64,000 bases of DNA from Pseudomonas sp. (GCF_017744435.1 NZ_JAGIBG010000011.1:1-64000), one strand, 5' to 3'. Positions 1 to 9,491 are shown, counted from the first letter of the stretch. Notes: generated by a model not told the origin, from the letters alone. Translations and numbers: made by a program.

Positions 1-51
1 AATCAGGCTGAGCGGCAGGAACAGCTGGAGGCGCTGGTTTCACAGATCTGA
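1..51 (+). other. Mirror copy of the 3' end of the DUF3482 GTPase gene
   Basis: Read on the plus strand, these bases encode 16 residues ending LEALVSQI and a TGA stop. This is identical to the C-terminus of the GTPase encoded on the minus strand at 170-1534. Only this tail is visible, so it may be the end of a complete second copy, a truncated remnant, or an artefact of a folded-back contig end. The identity is seen directly; its meaning is inference. Confidence 0.85.
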
Positions 52-63
52 TTCAGCAGGCCT

Positions 64-157
64 GGCCTCTTCGCGGGCACGCCCGCTCCCACAGATATTG
101 CACAGTTTTCCAGTACTGTATGGTCCCTGTGGGAGCGGGCGTGCCCGCGAAGAGGCC
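64..157. repeat. REP doublet (REPIN-like)
   Basis: Two 31-base REP copies in opposite orientation (64-94 and 127-157) flank a 32-base spacer. The arms contain the GCGGGCACGCCCGC palindrome typical of P. putida REP sequences. The spacer matches that of the doublet at 6304-6397 at 26 of 32 positions, so the whole doublet looks like the copied unit. It lies just after the stop of the GTPase gene. Confidence 0.9.
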
Positions 158-169
158 AGGCCTGCTGAA

Positions 170-1534
170 TCAGATCTGTGAAACCAGCGCCTCCAGCTGT
201 TCCTGCCGCTCAGCCTGATTGAGCTTCGCCCCTGGGTTGAGCGTCGACCACTGCGGATGCGCCCGCGCCTTGCTCAAGGCCTCCGGCAGCTTCCCCTCAC
301 GCCAGGCCTTCTCATCCAGTTCGCCCAGCCGGATACTGTCCTGTGCCGCATGCCCGCGGCCATCCAGCGCCACCATCAACTGCTGCTGACGCAACGCCAG
401 CAGCCGCAGCACCGTGTCATCCACCGTCAGCTCGCGCTGCCCCTTCAGCTTGCCCATCAGCCGCGACCCATAGTTGCGTGCCGTCTGCAGCGCGCCACCG
501 GCAATTGCCCCCGCCAACGCGGCAGCGCCGAGGGTCAGGCCGCCAACCAGCAGGTCAACGCCGGCCCCGGCTGCAGCCCCGGCTGCCACGCCGCTACCCA
601 GGCGTACACCCAGCAACTTCAGGGTCTCCGGATTGAACAAGTCATCGCCCCAGCGCCCGTCCAGCAGTGGCAAATCACCGGCGTTGGCATCTTCACGGCG
701 GAAGGCATACAGCTTGAGCAGCGCCTCCACGCAACGCTGCTCGCGTTGGCGTACATCCTGGCGCAAGGCCTCGATGGCCCTGGCTTCAGCTGCCGGCTCG
801 GCCTCGACGCTGCGTCGGCAGGCGGCGCAGTCGAGCAGCAGCTCGGCGATTAGCCGCTTGCCACTGTGTTGACGCGCCAGGCGCTGGGCCTGCTGGTCTT
901 CGATCAACCGTTGCAGGGACGGTCGGGCGTCTTCCAGCAGCAGCGCCAGGCTCTCGTACAGACGGCGTTCGCCATCCTCTGGCGGGGCCACACTGTCGAA
1001 CCGCACCAATGCGTGAAGCCCAAGCCGGGCAAGGGCTTCACGCCATTCCGGCTCGCGGTGCTGGCTGCTGGCGACGAAATTGAGCACCGGCAGCAGCGGC
1101 TTGCCGCAGCTGGCCAGCACTTCCAGTTCGTCGCGGTACTTGGCCAGCACCGGCTCGCGGGCGTCGATCACATACAGGCCGGCATTGCTGGCCAGCAGCT
1201 GGCGCAGCACCTTGGCTTCCTGCTCGAAGCGCTGGCGTGCCTCGCTGCCTTGCAGGAAGCGTTCGAGGCGGGCCGGGCCGTCCAGGCGTTCGCCGGGGCG
1301 CTCCAGGCGCTCGAGGTAGTCGAGCAGGGCGATGGCGTCTTCCAGGCCGGGGGTGTCGTAGAGTTCCAGCAGCGGTTCGCCGTCCACCGACAGCCGCGCG
1401 CCTTCGACATGGCGGGTGGTGCTGGGGCGGTGCGAGACCTCGCCGAAGCCGACGTCGCGGGTGAGCGTGCGCAGCAGCGACGTCTTGCCGACGTTGGTGT
1501 GGCCGACCACGGCCAGTTTCAGCGGCTCAGTCAT
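170..1534 (-). CDS. GTPase with DUF3482 domain
   Basis: P-loop GTPase of about 454 residues. The Walker A motif GHTNVGKTS lies within the first 20 residues, followed by a DTPGLED switch-type motif and an N-x-x-x-S stretch after PVLNFV. The C-terminal half has a glycine/alanine-rich hydrophobic stretch (roughly residues 305-350) that may insert into or touch the membrane. ATG at 1534 is chosen because GGAG lies seven bases upstream of it; ATG at 1540 is also in frame but sits directly on that site. The gene overlaps the end of the DUF2868 gene, so the two are probably co-translated. The family is conserved in Pseudomonas beside folA; its biochemical role is not known to me. Confidence 0.85.
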   Translation of the reverse strand: MTEPLKLAVVGHTNVGKTSLLRTLTRDVGFGEVSHRPSTTRHVEGARLSVDGEPLLELYDTPGLEDAIALLDYLERLERPGERLDGPARLERFLQGSEARQRFEQEAKVLRQLLASNAGLYVIDAREPVLAKYRDELEVLASCGKPLLPVLNFVASSQHREPEWREALARLGLHALVRFDSVAPPEDGERRLYESLALLLEDARPSLQRLIEDQQAQRLARQHSGKRLIAELLLDCAACRRSVEAEPAAEARAIEALRQDVRQREQRCVEALLKLYAFRREDANAGDLPLLDGRWGDDLFNPETLKLLGVRLGSGVAAGAAAGAGVDLLVGGLTLGAAALAGAIAGGALQTARNYGSRLMGKLKGQRELTVDDTVLRLLALRQQQLMVALDGRGHAAQDSIRLGELDEKAWREGKLPEALSKARAHPQWSTLNPGAKLNQAERQEQLEALVSQI

Positions 1535-2918
1535 GGCCATGCTCCAGCCAGGTCAGGGGCGATGTGTCGGCATGGGGCAGGCCGAGGCGGTCGAGGGCGT
1601 CGTGCCAGTCGCCCAGGCGTTCGGCGTCCAGAGCCTGGCCGGGGGCAGCCTGAAGCAGCCAGATGCGCGTGGCGCCGGCATTGCGTGCCAGCTCCGCGAG
1701 CAGTGCCAGGCTGCCGCGGTCGGGTGAGCGGCGTGGGTCGCAGGCGATGGCCAGGCGCGCCGGAGGGAAACGGCTGAGCTGTTCGAGCAGCTTGTTGCGT
1801 GATTCGCGGCTGTCGAGCACACCGGCGTCGGTTACCGCTTTCGGCAAGGCGGGCGGCCAGGGGCGTTGGTCGTCGAGTTCGAGGCCTACCAGCAAGGCGC
1901 CGCTGCTGCCGCTTTCCAGCTGGCCGGCCTGAAACTGCGGCAGGGCATCGGGAGCGGCGTCCTGTACGCCGATGCGTTCGCTGCGCGGCATCAATGCATC
2001 GCGCAGTTGCGCGTAGCCGGGCAGGCTGAGGTCCAGCACCAGCTGGGCATGGCCCTGGCGCCAGCGCCACAGGCACAGCCCGGCCAGCAACAGACGCGGC
2101 AGCAGGCCGTACACCAGCACCACGCCGAGCAGCCAGCTGGCCCAGGCCTGGCGGGCGGCATCCAGGGCGGGGAAGGTGTCGCCACTGGCGCGGATCATCG
2201 CTTCATCCGGCACGGCGAAACCGAGCAGCGAAGGCAGGGCGCCGAGGGCCTGGGTCAGGTGGATGAACGGGTCGGCGGCCAGCAGGGTGGTTTCCCAGAC
2301 GAAGCCGTAACGGCGGGTTGCCAGCAAGGCCAGCAGCATGCTCAGGGCGGCGACCATCGCCAGCAGCCACAGGCCGTGCACCAGCACGCCGAGCAGCCAG
2401 CGATTCAGGCGTTGGCGTTGCAGCAGCACCAGCAGTGCTGGCGCCAGGTGGGTGGCCTTGGCGTCACGGGCGAAGCGCTCGCTCATCCATAACCACAGGC
2501 GACCCAGGCTGGCGCCGTGCTCGCCGCTCAAGGCAAAGCCCACGGCCCAACCCAGCAACATCAGCAGGTTCAACCCGAGCAGGCTGCCCAAGGCCCAGAA
2601 CACGTTCACCGGTCGCTGCCCATCGCCCAAGGCGGCGAAGGCCAGGCCTGCGCCGCTGAACACGGCCAGCAGCATCAAGGCTAGCAGCGCCAGGCGGGCG
2701 CCCTGCTTCCAGTGGCGCAGGGCAGTGGTCATGCCGTCGCGTTCGGCGAGGAACAGCGCACGGGTTTCGATGCGTGTTGCCAGGTCACCGCCCAATTGGC
2801 GGGCGTGGCGGTTGGCCTCCTGGTCGTCCAGCAGGCCGGCGTGTTCCTCGCGCAGGCGTACCGCTTCGGTGAGCCAGCGCTTGTCCAGTGGAGTCGGTGC
2901 AGTCACAAGGTCTTCCAT
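1527..2918 (-). CDS. DUF2868 membrane protein
   Basis: Protein of about 463 residues beginning MEDLVTAPTPLDKRW. It has four clear hydrophobic segments: two near residues 90-150 and two near residues 185-285. The loop between the last two is predicted outside the membrane, and a soluble C-terminal half follows. This pattern fits the DUF2868 family, which pairs with the DUF3482 GTPase gene next to it; the two coding regions overlap by eight bases. A GTG at 2948 is also in frame, but neither start has a strong ribosome site. The gene is divergent from folA across about 54 bases, so both promoters must overlap there. A membrane complex with the GTPase is inferred only from the pairing. Confidence 0.8.
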   Translation of the reverse strand: MEDLVTAPTPLDKRWLTEAVRLREEHAGLLDDQEANRHARQLGGDLATRIETRALFLAERDGMTTALRHWKQGARLALLALMLLAVFSGAGLAFAALGDGQRPVNVFWALGSLLGLNLLMLLGWAVGFALSGEHGASLGRLWLWMSERFARDAKATHLAPALLVLLQRQRLNRWLLGVLVHGLWLLAMVAALSMLLALLATRRYGFVWETTLLAADPFIHLTQALGALPSLLGFAVPDEAMIRASGDTFPALDAARQAWASWLLGVVLVYGLLPRLLLAGLCLWRWRQGHAQLVLDLSLPGYAQLRDALMPRSERIGVQDAAPDALPQFQAGQLESGSSGALLVGLELDDQRPWPPALPKAVTDAGVLDSRESRNKLLEQLSRFPPARLAIACDPRRSPDRGSLALLAELARNAGATRIWLLQAAPGQALDAERLGDWHDALDRLGLPHADTSPLTWLEHGHD

Positions 2919-2972
2919 TGCGTGGTTCAGGGCAGAAGCATAACCCACACGCCCGGTGCTATCCTCGCTGGC

Positions 2973-3488
2973 ATGAATACATCACTCCCCCTCAGCCTGA
3001 TTGCGGCTCACGCCGAGAACCGCGTGATCGGCATCGACAACTCCATGCCCTGGCACCTGCCGGGGGACTTCAAGTACTTCAAGGCCACTACCCTGGGCAA
3101 GCCGATCATCATGGGGCGCAAGACCTGGGATTCGCTGGGTCGGCCGTTACCAGGGCGTTTGAACATTGTGGTCAGCCGGCAGGCGGGCCTGGAACTGGCC
3201 GGGGCCGAGGTGTTTGCCTCGTTGGAAGCCGCAGTGGCGCGGGCCGAGCAGTGGGCGCGTGAGCAGGGCGTTGGCGAGCTGATGCTGATTGGCGGGGCGC
3301 AGCTATATGGGCAGGCGCTGGAGAAGGGGCTGGTGAGCAGGATGTACCTGACGCGGGTGGAACTGGCGCCGGAGGGGGATGCGTGGTTCCCGGAGTTTGA
3401 TGAGGGCCAGTGGAAATTGATGTCGAGCGAGGCTCAGGCTGAAGAAGGCAAGCCTGCCTATCACTTCGAGGTTTGGGACAAGGTTTGA
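2973..3488 (+). CDS. folA: Dihydrofolate reductase
   Basis: NADPH-dependent reduction of dihydrofolate to tetrahydrofolate; cytoplasmic, and the target of trimethoprim. The 171-residue length is typical of chromosomal FolA. Family landmarks are SLIAAHAENRVIG at the N-terminus, the Met20-loop motif NSMPWHLPGD, the acidic D of GDFKYFK, the GRKTWDSLGRPLPGR cofactor segment and the GGAQLY motif. Start is the ATG beginning MNTSLPLSLIAAH. It is convergent with the following symporter gene, with a REP doublet between them. Confidence 0.97.
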   Translation: MNTSLPLSLIAAHAENRVIGIDNSMPWHLPGDFKYFKATTLGKPIIMGRKTWDSLGRPLPGRLNIVVSRQAGLELAGAEVFASLEAAVARAEQWAREQGVGELMLIGGAQLYGQALEKGLVSRMYLTRVELAPEGDAWFPEFDEGQWKLMSSEAQAEEGKPAYHFEVWDKV

Positions 3489-3510
3489 GATTGCTGGGGC
3501 TGCTTTGCAG

Positions 3511-3571
3511 CCCTTCGCGGGCACGCCCGCTCCCACAGGGCCGATGTGGGAGCGGGCGTGCCCGCGAAGGG
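3511..3571. repeat. REP doublet between convergent folA and symporter genes
   Basis: Perfect 27-base inverted arms (3511-3537 and 3545-3571) separated by seven bases. The stem continues imperfectly outward through complementary GGGGCTGC and GCGGCCCC segments. The core is the same REP family as at 64-157, but the spacer is much shorter. Located between two stop codons, the hairpin may limit read-through or protect both mRNA ends. Confidence 0.9.
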
Positions 3572-3594
3572 GCGCACAGCGGCCCCAATTATCG

Positions 3595-4986
3595 TCAGGT
3601 ATGGCTCAACTCGGCATGCTCATCACCGGCCAGCACGTCCTTGTCGGTCTCTTTCAGCAGCTGGCTGGTCACCACGCCCGCAGTCATCGACCCATTCACG
3701 TTCAACGCCGTGCGGCCCATGTCGATCAGCGGCTCCACGGAAATCAGCAGCGCCACCAGCTCGACCGGCAAGCCCATGGCCGGCAGCACGATCAGCGCGG
3801 CGAAGGTCGCACCGCCACCGACGCCAGCCACACCCGCCGAACTCAGCGTCACGATCGCCACCAGGGTCGCGATCCACAGCGGGTCGAAGGTATCGATGCC
3901 CACCGCTGGCGCCACCATCACGGCCAACATGGCTGGATAGAGGCCTGCGCAGCCGTTCTGGCCAATGGTGGTACCGAACGATGCACTGAAGCTGGCAATC
4001 GACTGCGGCACGCCCAGGCGGCGGGTTTGCGCCTCGATGTTCAGCGGGATGCTGGCGGCGCTGGAGCGGCTGGTGAAGGCAAAGGTCAGCACTGGCCAGA
4101 CCTTGCGGAAGAAGCGCAGCGGGCTCACACCGGTCACGGCAAGGATGATGCCGTGGACCACGAACATCAGCGCCAGGCCCAGATACGACACCACCACGAA
4201 GCTGCCGAGCTTGAGGATGTCTTCCAGGTTCGAGCTGGCCACCACCTTGGTCATCAGTGCCAGTACGCCGTAAGGGGTGAGCTTCATCACCACGCGCACC
4301 AGGCGCATCACCCAGGCCTGCAGGGTATCGATGGCCGACAGGGCGCGCGCGCCCTTCTCGGCGTCGTCCTCGATCAGCTGCAGCGCGGCCAGGCCGACGA
4401 ACACGGCGAAGATCACCACGCTGATGATCGAGGTCGGCTTGGCCCGGGCCAGGTCGCCAACCGGGTTGCTCGGGATGAACGACAGTAGCAGCTGCGGGAT
4501 GTTCAGGTCGGCAACCTTGCCCACGTAGTCGCTGTGGATAACCTGCATGCGCGCGCTTTCCTGGGCGCCGGCCACCAGGCCTTCGGCGCTCAGGCCGAAC
4601 AGGTTGGTCAGGACAATGCCGATCAGTGCGGCAATGGCGGTGGTCAGCAGCAGGGTACCGATGCTCAGCACGCTGATGCGGCCCAGCGACGAGGCGTTGT
4701 GCAGGCGGGCCACGGCGCTGAGGATCGACGCGAAGATCAGCGGCATGACGATCATCTGCAACAGGCCGACGTAGCCGTTGCCGACCAGGTCCAGCCAGCT
4801 GATGGTGGCCTTGAGTACCGGGTGGCCGGCGCCGTAAAGGGTGTGCAGGGCCAGGCCGAACGCGACGCCTAGTGCCAGGCCCAGCAGGACCTTCTTGGCC
4901 AGGCTCCAGTCGGTGCGGCGGGTTTGCGCCAGGCCCAGCAGTAAGGCCAGGAACGCCAGCAGGTTGAGAGACAACGGCAGGTTCAT
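3595..4986 (-). CDS. Dicarboxylate/amino acid:cation symporter, L-cystine (TcyP/YdjN) type
   Basis: Inner-membrane secondary transporter of about 463 residues. It has multiple transmembrane helices, the conserved re-entrant serine-rich loop ([13 protein letters not shown]) and the NVNGS segment near the C-terminus typical of DAACS-family carriers. The overall sequence looks most like E. coli YdjN/TcyP, an L-cystine importer; the substrate is inferred. ATG at 4986 is preferred because CTGGAG lies a few bases upstream. The 210-base upstream gap is unusually AT-rich for this window (around 5060-5125), which would suit a CysB-type site, but I cannot identify one with confidence. Confidence 0.8.
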   Translation of the reverse strand: MNLPLSLNLLAFLALLLGLAQTRRTDWSLAKKVLLGLALGVAFGLALHTLYGAGHPVLKATISWLDLVGNGYVGLLQMIVMPLIFASILSAVARLHNASSLGRISVLSIGTLLLTTAIAALIGIVLTNLFGLSAEGLVAGAQESARMQVIHSDYVGKVADLNIPQLLLSFIPSNPVGDLARAKPTSIISVVIFAVFVGLAALQLIEDDAEKGARALSAIDTLQAWVMRLVRVVMKLTPYGVLALMTKVVASSNLEDILKLGSFVVVSYLGLALMFVVHGIILAVTGVSPLRFFRKVWPVLTFAFTSRSSAASIPLNIEAQTRRLGVPQSIASFSASFGTTIGQNGCAGLYPAMLAVMVAPAVGIDTFDPLWIATLVAIVTLSSAGVAGVGGGATFAALIVLPAMGLPVELVALLISVEPLIDMGRTALNVNGSMTAGVVTSQLLKETDKDVLAGDEHAELSHT

Positions 4987-5228
4987 TGAAGCTCCAGGAA
5001 AAAGCAGAAGAGGCATCGCCTCTGGTGAGCGATTGCGAACGGAAATGCTAACAGCCTGAAAACAAACGAATTTATACCCAAAAGTAATTTGCTTAGTCGT
5101 TTATGGAATAACAAGTTGTCGCGGATAGCAATGAACACGGCGTTTAGAGCTGCATGCAGGTCGTTGTGAGGGGCTGCAAACGGAGAGTGTTGCACTAGCG
5201 TTTCCAGGTCATTTCAGGAGATCCGCAC

Positions 5229-6284
5229 ATGAAGTTCGCTCCGAAAGCCCTCGCCCTCGGCTTGTCGCTGTTGTTCAGTGTCGAAAGCTTCGCCACCGAG
5301 CTCAAGCACTGGCCCACCGATGCAGCCAAACAGCTCGACGTCATGATTGCCGCCAATGCCCACAAAGGTAACTACGCGGTGTTCGACATGGACAACACCA
5401 GCTACCGCTACGACCTCGAAGAAGCGCTGCTGCCATTCATGGAAAACAAGGGCCTACTGACCCGCGACAAGCTCGACCCGTCGCTCAAGCTGATCCCGTT
5501 CAAGGACACGGCCGAGCACAAGGAAAGCCTGTTCAGCTACTACTACCGCCTGTGCGAGATCGACGACATGGTCTGCTATCCGTGGGTAGCCCAGGTGTTT
5601 GCCGGCTTTACCCTCAAGGAGCTCAAGGCTCAGGTCGATGAGCTGATGGCCTCGGGCAAGCCGATCCCTAGCACTTATTTCGAAGGTGACCAGGTCAAGG
5701 CCATCGAGGTGCAGCCGCCAAAGGTCTTCACCGGCCAGGCCGAGCTGTACAACAAGCTGATGGAGAATGGCATCGAGGTCTATGTGATTTCGGCGGCGTC
5801 CGAAGAGCTGGTGCGCATGGTCGCTTCCGATCCCAAGTACGGCTACAACGTCAAACCGCAGAACGTGATTGGCGTCAGCCTGTTGCTCAAGGATCGCGCC
5901 AATGGCCAGCTGACCACGGCGCGCAAGCAGATCAGCGCCGGGCAGTATGACGCCAAGGCCAATGAAGGGCTGGAGCTGACGCCTTACCTGTGGACCCCGG
6001 CCACCTGGATGGCAGGCAAGCAGGCGGCGATCCTGACCTACATCGATGAATGGAAGAAGCCAGTGCTGGTGGGGGGCGATACGCCGACCAGCGACGGCTA
6101 CATGCAGTTCCATGGCGTGGATGTGAACAAGGGCGGCATCCACCTGTGGATAAACCGCAAGGCCAAGTACATGGACCAGTTGAACGGGATGATCGCGAAG
6201 AACGCGGCGGCACAGGCCAAGGAAGGGTTGCCGGTGACGGCGGACAAGAACTGGGTGATCGTGACGCCGGAGCAGATTCAGTAG
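5229..6284 (+). CDS. pchP: Periplasmic phosphorylcholine phosphatase (HAD superfamily)
   Basis: Hydrolyses phosphorylcholine to choline and phosphate in the periplasm, linking host or lipid phosphocholine to choline catabolism. The 351-residue precursor starts with a signal peptide (about residues 1-22, ending ESFA). HAD motif I is DMDNTS at residues 53-58 with D53 and D55 as nucleophile pair; the late motif [11 protein letters not shown] supplies the metal-binding aspartates. It closely resembles P. aeruginosa PchP over its whole length, including the C-terminal [16 protein letters not shown] lies nine bases before the ATG. It is convergent with ilvD. Confidence 0.92.
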   Translation: MKFAPKALALGLSLLFSVESFATELKHWPTDAAKQLDVMIAANAHKGNYAVFDMDNTSYRYDLEEALLPFMENKGLLTRDKLDPSLKLIPFKDTAEHKESLFSYYYRLCEIDDMVCYPWVAQVFAGFTLKELKAQVDELMASGKPIPSTYFEGDQVKAIEVQPPKVFTGQAELYNKLMENGIEVYVISAASEELVRMVASDPKYGYNVKPQNVIGVSLLLKDRANGQLTTARKQISAGQYDAKANEGLELTPYLWTPATWMAGKQAAILTYIDEWKKPVLVGGDTPTSDGYMQFHGVDVNKGGIHLWINRKAKYMDQLNGMIAKNAAAQAKEGLPVTADKNWVIVTPEQIQ

Positions 6285-6303
6285 TTGATGTGTCAACTGT
6301 ACT

Positions 6304-6397
6304 GGCCTCTTCGCGGGCACGCCCGCTCCCACAGGTATTGCACAGCTTTCCAGTATTGTGCGATCCCTGTGGGAGCGGGCGTGCCCGCGAAGAGGCC
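6304..6397. repeat. REP doublet (REPIN-like) between pchP and ilvD
   Basis: Perfect 31-base inverted arms (6304-6334 and 6367-6397) around a 32-base spacer. Arms and spacer length are the same as the doublet at 64-157. It lies between two convergent genes and is followed by a separate intrinsic terminator for ilvD. Confidence 0.92.
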
Positions 6398-6404
6398 GGT
6401 ACAG

Positions 6405-6436
6405 GCAAAAAAAACCGGCGCTCAGGGCGCCGGTTT
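6405..6436 (-). terminator. Intrinsic terminator of ilvD
   Basis: A perfect 10-bp stem (6412-6421 with 6427-6436, core ACCGGCGC) with a five-base loop. Read on the minus strand it is followed by a run of T (plus-strand A at 6407-6414). It lies 21 bases beyond the ilvD stop. Confidence 0.85.
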
Positions 6437-6457
6437 CTCTTTTACGCGGTCAGAACC

Positions 6458-8299
6458 TCACAGCCCTTCGAGCATCGCCTTGTTACGCACAGCACCTTTG
6501 TCGGCACTGGTCGCCAGCAGGGCGTAGGCCTTCAGAGCGGTGGTCACCTTGCGTGGGCGGACTTCAGCCGGTTTCCAGCCTTTCTTGTCCTGCTCGATAC
6601 GGCGGTGAGCCAGCTCTTCGTCACTGACCAGCAGGTTGATCGAACGGTTGGGGATGTCGATCAGTACCTTGTCGCCGTCGCGCACCAGGCCGATGGCGCC
6701 GCCAGCAGCAGCTTCCGGCGAGGCGTGGCCGATCGACAGGCCCGAGGTACCGCCCGAGAAGCGGCCATCGGTGAGCAGGGCGCAGGCCTTGCCCAGGCCC
6801 TTGGACTTCAGGTACGAGGTCGGGTAGAGCATCTCTTGCATGCCCGGGCCGCCTTTCGGGCCTTCGTAACGGATGATCACGATGTCGCCGGCCTTCACTT
6901 CGTCGGCGAGGATGCCGCGCACGGCGCTGTCCTGGCTTTCGAAGATCTTTGCGGTACCTTCGAACACGTGGATCGACTCGTCGACGCCGGCGGTTTTCAC
7001 CACGCAGCCATCCAGCGCGATGTTGCCGTACAGCACAGCCAGGCCGCCTTCTTGCGAGTAGGCGTGCTCGAAGCTACGGATGCAGCCGTTTTCACGGTCG
7101 TCGTCGAGGGTTTCCCAACGGGTCGACTGGCTGAACGCGGTCTGGGTCGGGATGCCGGCCGGGCCTGCCTTGAAGAAGGTGTGCACGGCTTCGTCATCGG
7201 TCTGGGTGATGTCCCACTTGGCGATGGCTTCTTCCATGCTGCGGCTGTGCACGGTCGGCAGGTCGGTGTGCAGCAGGCCGCCACGGGCCAGCGAACCGAG
7301 GATGCTGAAGATGCCGCCAGCGCGGTGCACGTCTTCCATGTGGTACTTCTGGATGTTCGGCGCCACCTTGCACAGCTGCGGCACCTTGCGCGACAGGCGA
7401 TCGATGTCGCGCAGGTCGAACTCGACTTCGCCTTCCTGGGCTGCAGCGAGCAGGTGCAGGATGGTGTTGGTCGAACCGCCCATGGCGATGTCGAGCATCA
7501 TGGCGTTCTCGAACGCCTTGAAGTTGGCGATGCTGCGCGGCAGCACCGACTCGTCGTTTTCCTGGTAGTAGCGCTTGCACAGCTCGACGATGGTGCGGCC
7601 GGCGGTGAGGAACAGCTGCTCGCGGTCGGCGTGGGTGGCCAGGGTCGAACCGTTGCCCGGCAGGGCGAGACCTAAGGCTTCGGTCAGGCAGTTCATCGAG
7701 TTGGCGGTGAACATGCCGGAGCACGAACCGCAGGTCGGGCAGGCGCTGCGCTCGTACTCGGCGACTTTCTCGTCACTGGCGGTGGAGTCGGCGGCGATGA
7801 CCATGGCGTCGACCAGGTCCAGGCCGTGGCTGGCCAGCTTGGTCTTGCCGGCTTCCATCGGGCCGCCGGAGACGAAGATTACCGGGATGTTCAGGCGCAG
7901 GGCGGCCATCAGCATGCCGGGAGTGATCTTGTCGCAGTTGGAGATGCAGACGATGGCGTCGGCGCAGTGGGCGTTGACCATGTACTCGACGGCGTCGGCG
8001 ATGATCTCGCGGCTTGGCAGCGAGTACAGCATGCCATCGTGGCCCATGGCGATACCGTCGTCGACCGCGATGGTGTTGAATTCCTTGGCCACGCCACCGG
8101 CGCGTTCGATCTCGCGGGCGACCAGCTGGCCCAGGTCCTTCAGGTGCACGTGGCCCGGCACGAACTGGGTGAACGAGTTGGCGATGGCGATGATCGGTTT
8201 CTTGAAGTCTTCGTCCTTCATCCCGGTGGCGCGCCACAGGGCGCGGGCGCCGGCCATGTTGCGGCCTTGGGTGGAAGTCTTGGAACGATAATCAGGCAT
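6458..8299 (-). CDS. ilvD: Dihydroxy-acid dehydratase
   Basis: Fe-S/Mg enzyme of valine, leucine and isoleucine synthesis; converts 2,3-dihydroxy-3-methyl acids to 2-oxo acids in the cytoplasm. The 613-residue length and opening [26 protein letters not shown] are typical. Candidate cluster cysteines occur in [10 protein letters not shown] and [17 protein letters not shown], and the C-terminal [20 protein letters not shown] motif is complete. AGGAG lies eight bases before the ATG. It is a single-gene unit with its own terminator. Confidence 0.97.
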   Translation of the reverse strand: MPDYRSKTSTQGRNMAGARALWRATGMKDEDFKKPIIAIANSFTQFVPGHVHLKDLGQLVAREIERAGGVAKEFNTIAVDDGIAMGHDGMLYSLPSREIIADAVEYMVNAHCADAIVCISNCDKITPGMLMAALRLNIPVIFVSGGPMEAGKTKLASHGLDLVDAMVIAADSTASDEKVAEYERSACPTCGSCSGMFTANSMNCLTEALGLALPGNGSTLATHADREQLFLTAGRTIVELCKRYYQENDESVLPRSIANFKAFENAMMLDIAMGGSTNTILHLLAAAQEGEVEFDLRDIDRLSRKVPQLCKVAPNIQKYHMEDVHRAGGIFSILGSLARGGLLHTDLPTVHSRSMEEAIAKWDITQTDDEAVHTFFKAGPAGIPTQTAFSQSTRWETLDDDRENGCIRSFEHAYSQEGGLAVLYGNIALDGCVVKTAGVDESIHVFEGTAKIFESQDSAVRGILADEVKAGDIVIIRYEGPKGGPGMQEMLYPTSYLKSKGLGKACALLTDGRFSGGTSGLSIGHASPEAAAGGAIGLVRDGDKVLIDIPNRSINLLVSDEELAHRRIEQDKKGWKPAEVRPRKVTTALKAYALLATSADKGAVRNKAMLEGL

Positions 8300-8778
8300 G
8301 AAACACTCCTGGCGGCTTAATCAGGTCACAAAAAGGGGAGTGAGCTTCTCTTGTCCTTTGTACCGCAGGCCGGTTGCCACTGGCACGGATGGGGCCGAAG
8401 ACCGCGCGGGATCGCCGCGTGCTTGGCCAGAGCTCATAAACCCGCCGGGGATGACTGGCGATGAATAGGCCGATTCTACACCGCTGGCGCGGCGAGGGAA
8501 TGAAGATGTGTCTGGACGGTGGTTTGGGAGGGATTCCCGGCTGCTTGTAGGACGCTTCTGAAATGCCACCTGCGGGGCAGACCTCGCCAGTTGTGCTGGC
8601 TATCATCCGCCGCGCCGCATGTGCGGCTTCACGAGAAATCACTTCAATGGACCTTCCCAGTTTCAGTTCACTGCGAACTTGCAAATTGGCACTGAGCGCG
8701 CTGTCGGCAGGGCTTGCGAAGGCTTGAACCCCTGAGTTCGAGGCTCGCGGGTGCCTGCGTCGGCGCCTGGAGACTCGC
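8300..8778. other. 479-bp gap between divergent ilvD and the MgtE-type gene
   Basis: No convincing gene is present on either strand. The gap should hold both promoters. A short hairpin, GCCGCA-TG-TGCGGC, lies near 8616-8629, and several smaller dyads occur in the last 130 bases before the MgtE-type ATG. This could be a structured leader, but it matches no riboswitch family I can recognise. Confidence 0.5.
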
Positions 8779-9453
8779 ATGTACTCTATCTGCACGAACT
8801 GCATCCGCTGCAAAGAACCACTCTCGCATCGCCAGACCAGCGAAGCGCTGGAAAAGCTTCGCCAGGAGGCAACCGAAGACTTCCACAAAGGTGCATCGAT
8901 CACCAATCACGTCGGTAACCTGCGCAATGCCACTGTCGGCCTGCTGTACCGCAAGCGAGTGTTGTGGCTGGTACTGCTGGTGTTCGGCAACCTGTTTTCC
9001 GGCGCCGGTATCGCAGCTTTTGAAGAAACCATCGCCGCGCATATCGTGCTGGTGTTCTTCCTGCCTCTGTTGGTGGACAGCGGGGGGAACGCCGGGGCGC
9101 AGTCGGCCACCTTGATGGTGCGGGCGCTGGCGACAGGGGAGGTGGTCATGCGCGACTGGATTCGCATGCTGGGCCGCGAATGTGGCGTGGCGTTGGCGCT
9201 TGGCGGCACCATGGCCTTGGCGGTGGCATCGCTGGGGGCACTGCGAGGTGGTGCTGACATCGCCTTGATCGTTGCCAGCAGCATGCTGGTGATCGTGTTG
9301 ATCGGCAGCCTTATCGGCATGAGCCTGCCGTTCCTGTTCACTCGCGTGAAGCTCGACCCGGCTACCGCCAGTGGCCCATTGGTGACCTCGATCGCCGATG
9401 CGGCGGGGGTACTGGTGTACTTCGGGATCGCGTCGCAGGTGCTGGAGATCTGA
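8779..9453 (+). CDS. MgtE-type magnesium transporter, membrane domain only
   Basis: Protein of 224 residues with a short charged start and five hydrophobic segments. The MgtE membrane-domain signatures are clear: FFLPLLVDSGGNAGAQSATLMVRALATGE and the late DPATASGPLVTSIADAAGVLVYFGIA. Full MgtE proteins are about twice as long and carry a cytoplasmic N-domain and two CBS domains that gate the pore; both are missing here. EALEKLRQEATEDFHK resembles the end of the connecting helix. ATG at 8779 is the first start after an in-frame stop at 8725, with GGAG eight bases upstream, so this is not a truncated annotation. Divalent cation transport is inferred from the family. Confidence 0.82.
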   Translation: MYSICTNCIRCKEPLSHRQTSEALEKLRQEATEDFHKGASITNHVGNLRNATVGLLYRKRVLWLVLLVFGNLFSGAGIAAFEETIAAHIVLVFFLPLLVDSGGNAGAQSATLMVRALATGEVVMRDWIRMLGRECGVALALGGTMALAVASLGALRGGADIALIVASSMLVIVLIGSLIGMSLPFLFTRVKLDPATASGPLVTSIADAAGVLVYFGIASQVLEI

Positions 9454-9491
9454 TACCGGTCTGGGGCGCATGGCGCCCCGGACCGTGCGGA

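Larger units (their letters stand above)
1..220. repeat. Perfect 94-bp inverted repeat (fold-back) at the window edge
   Basis: Bases 1-94 are the exact reverse complement of 127-220, around a 32-base centre (95-126). The inner 31 bases of each arm are an ordinary REP doublet. The outer 63 bases are not: they carry the end of the GTPase gene in mirror image. The identity runs to the first base of the window, so the true arm length is unknown. It could be a real inverted duplication or a fold-back assembly error nucleated at the REP hairpin. Confidence 0.95.

Noticed and set aside
2888..3262. Long open frames overlapping folA and many other genes in other frames
   Set aside because: High GC content leaves few stop codons in off frames. 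These frames lack family motifs and ribosome sites and are shadows of the real genes.
8700..8778. Possible tRNA-like TTCGAG motif and riboswitch before the MgtE-type gene
   Set aside because: The motif lacks an acceptor stem and anticodon arm, and no known riboswitch core could be matched by eye.
8292..8906. Minus-strand frame covering the ilvD-MgtE gap
   Set aside because: No ribosome site, no family similarity, and it runs into the MgtE-type coding region on the opposite strand.
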